Both the position numbers and the translations under genes were made by a program. Shown here in pieces: positions 55,191 through 63,131 of a stretch of DNA of 64,000 nt. Positions within the stretch are counted from its first letter, which is position 1; each line of letters opens with the position of its first letter. Under the pieces are notes generated by a model. The model was not told the origin of the DNA, ran no database searches, and was given only the letters and a program-made list of their open reading frames with translations. The DNA is taken from NCBI GenBank assembly GCA_016703665.1, contig JADJBS010000016.1, forward strand, positions 62,001 through 126,000, written 5' to 3'. Origin of the DNA: Candidatus Defluviibacillus avedoerensis. GTDB lineage: Bacteria; Pseudomonadota; Gammaproteobacteria; Burkholderiales; Burkholderiaceae_C.

Positions 55191-56228
55191 TTGATCGAGA
55201 CCGACGCCCTCATCATCGGTGCTGGCCCTGTGGGGCTGTACCAGGCGTTTCAGCTGGGGCTGCTGGGCTTGCGCTGCCACATTATTGATGCCCTTCCCCA
55301 TGTCGGTGGCCAATGCGCCGAGCTGTATCCTGACAAGCCGATTTATGACATCCCCGGGATTCCGGTGTGCACCGGGCTCGAGCTGATTGAGCGGCTGCAG
55401 CAGCAGATTCTTCCCTTTGCGCCCCCTCTTCATCTGGGCCACTTGGTCAACGGCCTGGCGCCTCAGCCCAACGGTTGGCGTGTCACGACAGACCAGGGTT
55501 TGAACATTGTTGCCAAGGTCGTGGTGATTGCTGCAGGGGTAGGTGCATTTGTGCCCAAAACGCTGAAGATAGAAGGCGCAGACAGGCACGCAGGGCGCCA
55601 GCTTCATTACCGGATGGAAGACCCATCACGCTTTGTGGGTCAACGCATCACCGTGCTGGGTGGTGACGAACTGGCACTGGACTGGGCAGTCCGGCTAACT
55701 GAACAGCCCGTCGGGCATCAACCTCAAAGCGTCGACCTGCTCTACCGACGCGACGTCTTGTCCGCGACGCCAGAACTGTTGAGCCGGTTTGAAAACCTTC
55801 GGCACAAAAAACGGATCACGCAGCACGTGGGCCAACCCACCCGACTGGTGTCGGTCGAGTCTGGTCAGATGGGCAGCATCGACTACATGACACCAGATGG
55901 CCATCTACAAACCTTGGCAGCAGACACCGTTCTAGCAGCCACCGGCTTGTCACCCAAGTTAGGCCCGATCGCCAATTGGGGCCTCGTCCTGGACCATAAA
56001 CAACTGGTAGTGAACCCCGCCACCTGTGAAACCGCGCACGTGGGCCTGTTTGCCGTGGGCGATGTCATCACATACCCTGGCAAAAAGAAGCTGATCGCCT
56101 GCGGGTTTCATGAGTGTGTCATGACCGCCTATGCTGTCGCTGAAATCGTGATACCGGGACAGACCGGGCCGCTGCAGTACACGACCAGCAGCGCGCTGCT
56201 GCAACAGCGGTTGGAGCTTGGCATTTGA
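55191..56228 (+). CDS. Ferredoxin-NADP+ reductase, thioredoxin-reductase-like type
   Basis: The 345-aa flavoprotein has an N-terminal FAD motif ALIIGAGPVGLYQAFQLGLLG (6-26), the CysTrp-free sequence GGQCAELYPDKPIYDIPGIP typical of the TrxR-like FNRs (no CxxC redox motif), an NADPH-binding VLGGDELALDW and FAVGDV...GFHECVMTAYAVA at the end. It passes electrons between NADPH and ferredoxin. The start TTG at 55191 follows fdxA by 25 bp; no strong RBS is visible. Confidence 0.88.
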   Translation: MIETDALIIGAGPVGLYQAFQLGLLGLRCHIIDALPHVGGQCAELYPDKPIYDIPGIPVCTGLELIERLQQQILPFAPPLHLGHLVNGLAPQPNGWRVTTDQGLNIVAKVVVIAAGVGAFVPKTLKIEGADRHAGRQLHYRMEDPSRFVGQRITVLGGDELALDWAVRLTEQPVGHQPQSVDLLYRRDVLSATPELLSRFENLRHKKRITQHVGQPTRLVSVESGQMGSIDYMTPDGHLQTLAADTVLAATGLSPKLGPIANWGLVLDHKQLVVNPATCETAHVGLFAVGDVITYPGKKKLIACGFHECVMTAYAVAEIVIPGQTGPLQYTTSSALLQQRLELGI

Positions 56229-56249
56229 GCTGTCTGGCACAGCAGATAG

Positions 56250-56267
56250 ATACCCCATCGGGGGTAT
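56250..56267. promoter_or_regulatory. CsoR/CstR-like operator candidate
   Basis: ATACCCC-ATCG-GGGGTAT is a perfect 7-bp inverted repeat with a 4-bp centre. CsoR/RcnR/FrmR/CstR-type repressors recognise very similar TACCC(C)...(G)GGGTA sites. It lies 22 bp after the FNR stop and 74 bp before the nucleotide cyclase gene. No T-run follows, so it is not a standard terminator. No csoR-like gene occurs in the window. Confidence 0.45.
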
Positions 56268-56341
56268 GAGTCACTTCAGAACGCGCCTTTTAAAGGTATC
56301 TTCTCTTGGATAGACTCACAAGTTCATCCACAATTTGAGGT

Positions 56342-58207
56342 ATGCCCGAGCAAACAAAACCGCAGAAATCCGGCACCACGGGAGAGGGGGGGCCGACAGC
56401 CACTAGCGCCGCCAACGAGGGAGACGGCGCCTACATTAATGGCCCGACTTTGCCTAAAACAAGCAAGGTGGTGCTGGTGATGGATTTGGTGGAATCAGTC
56501 CGGCTGATGGCACAAGACGAAAGCGGGGTGGTGGCGCGCTGGCACGGCTTTACTAAGAAGGCGGCCAAACTGATCCCCCGGCACCGTGGCCGCATTGTCA
56601 AATCGCTAGGGGACGGCCTGTTGGCCGAGTTTGACCACGCACGAGAAGCCGTGCAGGTGGCCACCGCCCTGCACAAAATGATTCAGCCCGCCAACCAGGG
56701 CCGCGCCCAAGACCAGCAGCTATGGCTACGCGTGGGCATCAACGCCACGCCGGTGTATGTAGACAACATCGACATCTATGGCAGCGGTGTGAACCTGGCT
56801 GCCCGTTTGGCAAGTTTGGCCGGACCCGGTGAAACGATAGCCAGCGCGGGCGTGCGCGACCAGTTGACCGACGGCCTGGACGCCGATGTGGAAGACATGG
56901 GTGAATGCTATTTGAAGCATGTGGAAGAACCCGTGCGCGCCTACCGCGTAGGGCCGCCCGGGCCACGGCCAGTGCTGGTGCCTGAGAAGGAATTCAACAC
57001 GCCGCTCCAGCCGACGATTGCGGTGATTCCGTTTACCTCTCGCAGCAGTGAACCCGAGCAGTTTGCAATCGGCGAGTTAATTGCAGACGGGGTCATTGGG
57101 GTTCTGAGCAAGATGCGCGAGGGCCGCGTGATTTCACGTTTATCCTCGACTGCGTTGAGGGGGCGCGCATCGTCTTCAGCGGCAGCATCGTATTTGGGTG
57201 CAGCTTATTGCCTCAGTGGTAGCTACGTCGCAATGGGTGTTCGAGGGAATGCGAAGCTAATCTGCAATGTGGAGCTGAGCGACACAAAGACCAATCACAT
57301 CTTATGGGCAGATCGATTCAACGCCACAGTAGGAGATCTTTTTGAAGACCACAGCGCTTTGGCCCATGAATTGAGCCAAAGAGTGGCCGCGTCTGTATTC
57401 AACCATCAAGTAGACAAAATCACACTTCAACCACTGCCTTCGCTTGAGAGCTATTCCCTCATGCTGGGCGGCATCTCCATGATGCACCACGCCTCAGCGG
57501 CTGACTTTGACCGATCTAGGGTTGTCCTTGAACACCTATGTGAACGGCACCGCAATAAGGCAGAGCCACGCGCGTGGCTTGCTAAATGGCATGTACTGCG
57601 CTTTGTGCGCGGTGTTGCCGCCAATCGAAAAAAAGACGCTGAGCACGCAATGAATGAAGTCAAGCGTGCGCTGGACATTAACCCCGATAGCAGCCTGGCA
57701 CTGGCTATGAAAGGGCATGTTGAGTGTCAGTTGTTGGGGGACTTAGACGCGGCAGAGATCAGCTTGGGTCGGGCCCTTCAAGTGAACTCAAACGACGCTC
57801 TCGCTTGGCTTTTCAAAAGTGTCGTTTCAACTGAGACCAAGCAGTTTTCGACAGCATTGTCTGAATGCGGAAAAGCTGATCGCCTATCACCCATCGACCC
57901 ACTTCGTTATTTGTTTGATCTGATTCATTCAAGCGCACTTTTGGCAAGTGGCAACCCCACGGATTCCATTCAAATAGCAGAGCGCTCGCTACGTTTGAAT
58001 TGCCATCAACCGCCGACTTTACGTGTATTGCTAACCGCCCAGGTAGAAGCAGAACAAATTGACGCAGCTCGATTGACCCTGAAACGATTGTTGCGTGAGG
58101 TCCCAGGTTTAACAGTCAACAAATACCTGTCTTCGGGTAACCCGATGGCAAGAACCCGATTGCAATGTGCAGGAGCATTGCGGCGACTCGGACTGCCAGA
58201 ACATTAA
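56342..58207 (+). CDS. Class III adenylate/guanylate cyclase with TolB-like and TPR regions
   Basis: A 621-aa soluble protein. Residues about 42-205 form a class III cyclase: metal-binding Asp48 (VMDLVES) and Asp91 (SLGDGLL), purine-selecting Lys87 and Asp144 and transition-state Asn151/Arg155 (GVNLAAR), pointing to an active adenylate cyclase. Residues about 220-350 resemble the TolB-like N-terminal region of CadC-type cyclases (PTIAVIPFTSRS). The rest is TPR repeats (about 370-600). No signal or membrane helix. It is the first gene of the cassette; the haloperoxidase-like gene follows by 18 bp. Codon use becomes AT-richer towards the 3' end. Confidence 0.88.
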   Translation: MPEQTKPQKSGTTGEGGPTATSAANEGDGAYINGPTLPKTSKVVLVMDLVESVRLMAQDESGVVARWHGFTKKAAKLIPRHRGRIVKSLGDGLLAEFDHAREAVQVATALHKMIQPANQGRAQDQQLWLRVGINATPVYVDNIDIYGSGVNLAARLASLAGPGETIASAGVRDQLTDGLDADVEDMGECYLKHVEEPVRAYRVGPPGPRPVLVPEKEFNTPLQPTIAVIPFTSRSSEPEQFAIGELIADGVIGVLSKMREGRVISRLSSTALRGRASSSAAASYLGAAYCLSGSYVAMGVRGNAKLICNVELSDTKTNHILWADRFNATVGDLFEDHSALAHELSQRVAASVFNHQVDKITLQPLPSLESYSLMLGGISMMHHASAADFDRSRVVLEHLCERHRNKAEPRAWLAKWHVLRFVRGVAANRKKDAEHAMNEVKRALDINPDSSLALAMKGHVECQLLGDLDAAEISLGRALQVNSNDALAWLFKSVVSTETKQFSTALSECGKADRLSPIDPLRYLFDLIHSSALLASGNPTDSIQIAERSLRLNCHQPPTLRVLLTAQVEAEQIDAARLTLKRLLREVPGLTVNKYLSSGNPMARTRLQCAGALRRLGLPEH

Positions 58208-58225
58208 GCAAATAAGGAGAATGCG

Positions 58226-59335
58226 ATGAACTTCAACCTCAAGCCTGAATCAATCGGAAAAGGCGGTGCTTTTAACGGCTCCTACAACGGCTCCTACAAC
58301 GGCTCCTACAACGGCTCCTACAACGGGTCTTATAGCGGGGGAATTCCGGCTCCGTTTCTGAGTCTGGCTTTATCGCGTAGCCGTGAAAGCACCATTGACC
58401 CTCAGGACACGGGCAGGCATTGCATCAATGCAACTCAATTCTCAAACGAAGTATTGGATCAAGCGGAAATACTAAAGAACTGGTCCCCGAGTGTGCGGCA
58501 CGCACTGACCTTGCCAGAACTTCTACGACCTATCGCATTCGAAAAGGCCAATGATGACTCGCAAGTGTTGAAATTGGGTGACCAGAATGCTTTGACCTTG
58601 GTGCGGCCTAAGATGGCATTCTTCCAAGGTCAAATCGGGGATGTTATCGAGTTCGCCCAACTCAGGGAGGACAGAGGCCCCGAGATATTGGCACAGGTTA
58701 CAGAAACAGCCGCGTTTTGGAGCACGATCTTGCCCATGCATGATGGGAAAACGCCTGCAACCACAGAGCTCTTAGTCCTAGCAACTGACTTTGCGAAGTT
58801 CATCGAAATGCGCTTTAAGCATGAGTTCGCGTGCCCGCGGCCGGTTGACTACTCTCCACAGGTGCAGCCGATGATTCCAACACCCATGCATGGCGCGTTT
58901 CCGATGGGTCACATGTGTGAGGCTGCTGTTGTGGCACACATCCTCTCCTTTTTGGTCAGGAAAAGCACGGCAATGGCCTCGACCGTCTTGCAACTACGGC
59001 GTTTAGCTTGGCGAATTGGCGAGAACCGGATTGTTGCGGGTGTGCATTTCCCCGTTGACTTGTTGGGTGGGCTGGCATTGGGAAATTGGATTGGCGAATA
59101 CCTTTTGGCATGTGCTGGACAGTCAGGTAAGAAAATCTCTGGGACACTGACGTTCGATGCTGCGACGTCCACCGAAGTCCAAGTTCGACAGCTCTACATG
59201 AGTGGTTCACCCGTCTGTACGGCGCCACAAAATCCGAGCGAAATCGAAGTGACTGAAGTCCCTTTCCTGACTGACCTATTGGCTAGATCAGAGAAGGAAT
59301 GGAAATGGTTGGTCCCTGAAAAAATTCAACTGTAA
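58226..59335 (+). CDS. PAP2/vanadium-dependent haloperoxidase-like protein with SYNG-repeat N terminus
   Basis: The 369-aa protein begins with a low-complexity repeat, (SYNG)x5 (residues about 19-38), and has no recognisable signal peptide. The rest is a vanadium haloperoxidase/PAP2-type helical bundle. The signature K-x6-RP is exact (Lys198, Arg205-Pro206), R-x5-H-x3-D is exact (Arg268, His274, Asp278), but PSGH reads PMGH (226-229): the Ser that binds vanadate or phosphate is Met227. The AAGGAG RBS precedes the ATG. It lies between the cyclase and subtilase genes in one tight unit. Enzyme activity is uncertain because of the Ser loss. Confidence 0.85.
   Translation: MNFNLKPESIGKGGAFNGSYNGSYNGSYNGSYNGSYSGGIPAPFLSLALSRSRESTIDPQDTGRHCINATQFSNEVLDQAEILKNWSPSVRHALTLPELLRPIAFEKANDDSQVLKLGDQNALTLVRPKMAFFQGQIGDVIEFAQLREDRGPEILAQVTETAAFWSTILPMHDGKTPATTELLVLATDFAKFIEMRFKHEFACPRPVDYSPQVQPMIPTPMHGAFPMGHMCEAAVVAHILSFLVRKSTAMASTVLQLRRLAWRIGENRIVAGVHFPVDLLGGLALGNWIGEYLLACAGQSGKKISGTLTFDAATSTEVQVRQLYMSGSPVCTAPQNPSEIEVTEVPFLTDLLARSEKEWKWLVPEKIQL
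58274..58333 (+). repeat. 12-bp coding tandem repeat (AACGGCTCCTAC)
   Basis: Four perfect copies of AACGGCTCCTAC (58274-58321) are followed by a fifth degenerate copy (58322-58333). It encodes the NGSY repeats at the start of the haloperoxidase-like protein. Perfect identity at DNA level suggests recent expansion by slippage, so copy number may vary between strains. Confidence 0.9.
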
Positions 59336-59400
59336 GCGCTAGTTCAGAGTACCTGAGACACCACCCTGGCGTTACCTCATCCACTTCGCTTAGAGGCAAC

Positions 59401-61377
59401 ATGATTTGTACCCAACTCTTCAATTCAGCGTCAGAGCATTCAAGCAAGCTTGGACCCTATCTAGGCAATGGACTGACTACGCATCTAGTGGATTACTGGT
59501 CCGGGCAACGCGATTGTCTGCCAGTGATGTTTGAACTTAAGCCAACCGACTTGGCCGTCGCTTGGCAAACCCTAACAGAATGGTTTGCGGCTTCCAAAGA
59601 CTGTCGGCTTACAGTTGCTCACGATTGCAGCGCCTACGGAACTGCAGATTGCACTCAGGTGATGTTGGCCAAACTTCTCGAATCAGAACTCATTCACTAC
59701 GTCGAGCTGGCTGATACTTTGAAGTCCAACCGGGCAACATATGGTCCTTCAATTCAAAAAAGTGTGTTGAACACTGAGCGTATACCGCGCATTTCTTCCG
59801 AAGAAATACCCGATCAAACGATACTGGGTGTTATAGACCATGGTTGCCCCTTTGCGCACCAGGTTTTTCGCAAAAACAATGGTGCTTCCAGGGTTTTCGC
59901 ACTGTTGGATCAAGATGAAGACATAAGTGCGCCACATGACTATGGATCCACACCCGAAAGATTTGGCTACGGCAGACAACTCAATTCCGACAACATTAAA
60001 GGAATCATGGCGGATGCCAACGTAGGTGGCAGCATTGATGAAGCCTTATGCTACAAGTTGGGAGGGCAACCTCTAAAGACTCGCGCAACCCATGGAGCGC
60101 ACGTACTTGGACTGCTCGCCAGCTCGCATGACACCGTACATGAAGACACCTTGTATCCAGAGTCTGTTGGCAAGGCGGCGAAGGCACCCATTGCGTTTGT
60201 GCAGTTGCCGAGGGCATTCCTTGAGACGCCTTTCTCGAAAACCATGGAGCGCTGCGTCTACGACGGATTACGCTACTTGATGCTCTGTGGTGTGGCGTCC
60301 AACGCAAGCCGGGTGGTTGCTGTCGTCGATTATGGGACGCACCTGGGCTCGCATGATGGTACGGGTTGGCTAGAGACGGCACTGGACGCCATGATTTCGG
60401 AGGCAAGCAATAAGCACAACCTTAGGTTGGACATTTTCTTTCCATCTGGCAACGCGTTTGAAAAGAGAATACATGCGCGAATAGACCAGATTGTCCCGAA
60501 AAGGACCTCGCTGCACTGGGTGATTCCGCCAGCACACGACGCACCCAGCTTCCTTGAAATTTGGTACAAGCTAACCGAAAAAGAGGAAAAGGAAAAGAAT
60601 CTCAACCCCCTCGTCTTTAAGAATCCTGCGGGCAAAGTGGTTTGCAAATTAGAACTTTCAGGAAACCAATTTCCAGTGACTTGGCCATCGGAGAACGATG
60701 CAGTTTGCGTGGCCACGCAAAAGCAATTTGGCGCGCAAGCCATGGTCTTGATTCAGATCGCACCAACCTCAGTCTCTGCTGAACGCTCGTGCGCAGATGC
60801 TGGACGATGGACTTTGGAGTTCGACTCCGAGTCAAGATCAGATATTTCATTGGATGTTTTTGTCAGCTCAGGCGGTACAAACATTGGTTTTGCGCAGCGT
60901 GTATGGCCAACACATTTAATGAAAACGCCAGCCTCTGGTGACAACTGCAAGATCACCGGTATCGGCACAGCAATCAGTACAGCATGTGGTGAAAATACAT
61001 GGATGGTGAGCGGCTATGAAGCCTGGCTTCCTTACCAATTGGCGTCTTACGCCTGTTCTGGTCCAGTCAGAGGCGGAAAGCGGAGCAAAGACTTTCCAGA
61101 AATCACGGAGGATGAAAACGACCTGCCCAAAAAGATTTGTGGCGCTGACCTGGCCGGGGTCACAGAACAAGGTTTCACGCGACCTGGCGTGCGCCAGATC
61201 GGTACCCGCAGTGGAAGCTATATCCGTTTGATCGGCACAAGTATGGCTGCACCTCAGGTCGCCCGGAAAGTGATTGACACTGACGGAATCCTAGCGAGTA
61301 TTTCGATCGGGTCCCAAAGCAAGGCACCTCGCAAAGGGACTAAGGAGCGGCAAGAGGCTTTTGAACGGCGTGTTTAG
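59401..61377 (+). CDS. Subtilisin-like serine protease (S8), cytoplasmic type
   Basis: The 658-aa protein has the complete catalytic triad: Asp146 (ILGVIDHGCPFAH), His231 (THGAHVLGLLA) and Ser614 (IGTSMAAPQVAR), plus the oxyanion Asn351 (FFPSGNA). The N-terminal 135 residues are a separate domain without signal peptide or recognised inhibitor. Between Asn and Ser lies an insertion of about 260 residues, partly beta-rich. The protease is probably active and intracellular. It is the third gene of the cassette, 65 bp after the haloperoxidase-like gene, with RBS AGAGG. Its substrate could be the repeat N terminus of the neighbour, but this is a guess. Confidence 0.88.
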   Translation: MICTQLFNSASEHSSKLGPYLGNGLTTHLVDYWSGQRDCLPVMFELKPTDLAVAWQTLTEWFAASKDCRLTVAHDCSAYGTADCTQVMLAKLLESELIHYVELADTLKSNRATYGPSIQKSVLNTERIPRISSEEIPDQTILGVIDHGCPFAHQVFRKNNGASRVFALLDQDEDISAPHDYGSTPERFGYGRQLNSDNIKGIMADANVGGSIDEALCYKLGGQPLKTRATHGAHVLGLLASSHDTVHEDTLYPESVGKAAKAPIAFVQLPRAFLETPFSKTMERCVYDGLRYLMLCGVASNASRVVAVVDYGTHLGSHDGTGWLETALDAMISEASNKHNLRLDIFFPSGNAFEKRIHARIDQIVPKRTSLHWVIPPAHDAPSFLEIWYKLTEKEEKEKNLNPLVFKNPAGKVVCKLELSGNQFPVTWPSENDAVCVATQKQFGAQAMVLIQIAPTSVSAERSCADAGRWTLEFDSESRSDISLDVFVSSGGTNIGFAQRVWPTHLMKTPASGDNCKITGIGTAISTACGENTWMVSGYEAWLPYQLASYACSGPVRGGKRSKDFPEITEDENDLPKKICGADLAGVTEQGFTRPGVRQIGTRSGSYIRLIGTSMAAPQVARKVIDTDGILASISIGSQSKAPRKGTKERQEAFERRV

Positions 61378-61443
61378 AGCGGACCGCCGACTGAAATCAT
61401 GTTGGGTAAGAGGTGGTGAATCTAGCACCGGGCTTGAACTCAC

Positions 61444-62217
61444 TCAACACAGCTTAATCGACGACACCACAGGCGGCAGTGTTGAGACTTTGCCCATCAA
61501 TTCACGAATACTGTTGCTCTGGGTCTTGCCGCGCAGTTGCTTGACCTGTGTGCGCACGGTGGAGACGGCCAGGTTTTTTTGATCAGCAATCTCCTGCACC
61601 TCCATGCCTTTGGCCAGGCCGGACAGCACAGATTTTTCGGCACCCGTCAGGCCAAAGCTCTGGGCAAAAAAGTGCAGGCTGATTTGCTCACACAGTACGT
61701 GGCGGCTGGTGATCACCAGCACGGGCAAGGCACCGCCCACGGCTTCGGCGGGGTGGCCCATGGGCACCATTGCCAAGCTGGTGCCTGTCTCGACCTGGTC
61801 GGGGCCCCGGGTACGCAGATCGATCATGCTGCGTGTGCCCTGCCCTGCGCGGTGAACGGCATAGTCCAGCGCGGCCTGCTTGCCAGGGATACGGGTGCAC
61901 AAGCGACCCTCTTCGGCATGCAAAATCTGGCCACGGCCAAGCTCAGCGCGGGCCAAGTGGTTAACGTGCCAAATGGCGCCTTTGACATCAAGCAGCACCA
62001 TGCCGTAGTCGATTTCGTCCAGCATGCGCATCAAGAAAAGGTGCAAGGGCGCCTGTGACGAGCGTTCTGCATGGTCCGTTAAGCGCCGCCTCATGGGCAG
62101 CACATTGCTGGTGTTGGCTGCAACCTTGTGAGTGAAAGTCTGTCGCCTGTCCAGGTCAGGTTCTGGAATTGAAGCTAAGGATGCAGCCATGCGACTGCTG
62201 CTTAAGCCGTCATACAT
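61444..62217 (-). CDS. LuxR-type transcriptional regulator with PAS-like N-terminal domain
   Basis: The 257-aa protein ends with a LuxR/GerE HTH (about 190-245: LTGAEKSVLSGLAKGMEVQEIADQKNLAVSTVRTQVKQLRGKT). The N-terminal part (about 65-180) resembles a PAS-type sensor (EIDYGMVLLDVKGAIWHVNHLARAEL). It has no receiver domain with a phospho-Asp. It converges on the protease gene. Start uncertain (62217, or ATG at 62190 or 62094). Ligand and target unknown. Confidence 0.85.
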   Translation of the reverse strand: MYDGLSSSRMAASLASIPEPDLDRRQTFTHKVAANTSNVLPMRRRLTDHAERSSQAPLHLFLMRMLDEIDYGMVLLDVKGAIWHVNHLARAELGRGQILHAEEGRLCTRIPGKQAALDYAVHRAGQGTRSMIDLRTRGPDQVETGTSLAMVPMGHPAEAVGGALPVLVITSRHVLCEQISLHFFAQSFGLTGAEKSVLSGLAKGMEVQEIADQKNLAVSTVRTQVKQLRGKTQSNSIRELMGKVSTLPPVVSSIKLC

Positions 62218-62263
62218 CTAGCACACTCCCATGTCGATATGCATGGTCAGAGTCTAGATAAAT

Positions 62264-62330
62264 CACACCCTTCAAGGGTGTGTTGTGTTACCCAATACAG
62301 TGTGACTTAATGCCCATGTCGTCATGGGCA
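62264..62330. other. Two inverted repeats between the LuxR regulator and SDR genes
   Basis: CACACCCTT-C-AAGGGTGTG (62264-62282) and TGCCCATG-TCGT-CATGGGCA (62311-62330) are both perfect. The second lies 8 bp past the SDR stop, the first 47 bp before the LuxR start codon. Neither has a T-run. The second may form a weak terminator for the SDR transcript, and the first may be an operator for the LuxR gene. Confidence 0.5.
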
Positions 62331-62337
62331 TAGGTTA

Positions 62338-63092
62338 TCAACCTCGTCCAACAAACGGCATCTTGGTGGCCATGACGGTATGGAACAGCACATTGGCTTC
62401 GAGCGGCAAGCTGGCCATGTAGACCACGCTTTGGCCGACGACGTTGACATCCATCACAGGCTCGATCGCCACTTCGCCATTGGCCTGTACCACGCCCTTG
62501 GTAAAGCGTGCTGCCATCTCGGTCATGGCGTTGCCGATGTCGATTTGGCCCACGGCTATGTTGTACTTGCGGCCATCCAAGGCGGCGGTTTTGGTCAGGC
62601 CACTCACGCCGTGTTTGGTGGCGGTGTAGGCGATGGAGTTGGGGCGCGGCGCGTGGGCGGAAATGCTGCCGTTGTTGATGATGCGTCCACCCATGGGGTT
62701 TGAGCTTTCATGACCTTGAAGGCCTGCTGGATGCAATAGAACATGCCGTTGAAGTTGATGTCCACTACGTTTTTCCACTGTTCAATGGTCAAGTCTTCCA
62801 GCGGGATACCGGGTGCATTGACGCCTGCATTGTTGAACAGCACATCCACCCGACCAAACGCCTTGACGGCAGCTTCAAACAAGGCTTGCACCGAGGCGGG
62901 GTCAGAGACATCGGTGGACACGGGCAAGGCATTGGCCTGCGCTGCGGATTCGGCCTGCACTTCCCGCAGTGGCTCCATGCGGCGGCCCGCCAGGACGACC
63001 TTATAGCCTGCGGCCAGCAATGCAAGCGCAGCGGCTTTACCGATACCAGAACCAGCGCCCGTGACAATGGCAACTTTGGGTGATGAACTCAT
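62338..63092 (-). pseudogene. Short-chain dehydrogenase/reductase, frameshifted
   Basis: The first part (ATG 63092) has [36 protein letters not shown] and the helix QAFKVMKAQ. The rest, in another frame from about 62701, has [41 protein letters not shown] with the catalytic Ser and Tyr-x3-Lys. One base is missing between KAQ and NPMGG (T-run on the plus strand, 62699-62701). Repaired, it gives a normal 251-aa SDR ending in FVGRG. Either a recent mutation or a sequencing error. Confidence 0.78.
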
Positions 63093-63131
63093 GTTTTTGT
63101 CTTCTCTGTTGAGGAAAATTGAGCGCCAATC

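Noticed and set aside
58274..58333. Start of a CRISPR-like or satellite array
   Set aside because: The repeats are contiguous 12-mers without spacers, in frame, and encode part of a protein.
62311..62330. Rho-independent terminator after the SDR gene
   Set aside because: The stem is perfect but no T-run follows on either strand, so it is listed only as an inverted repeat.
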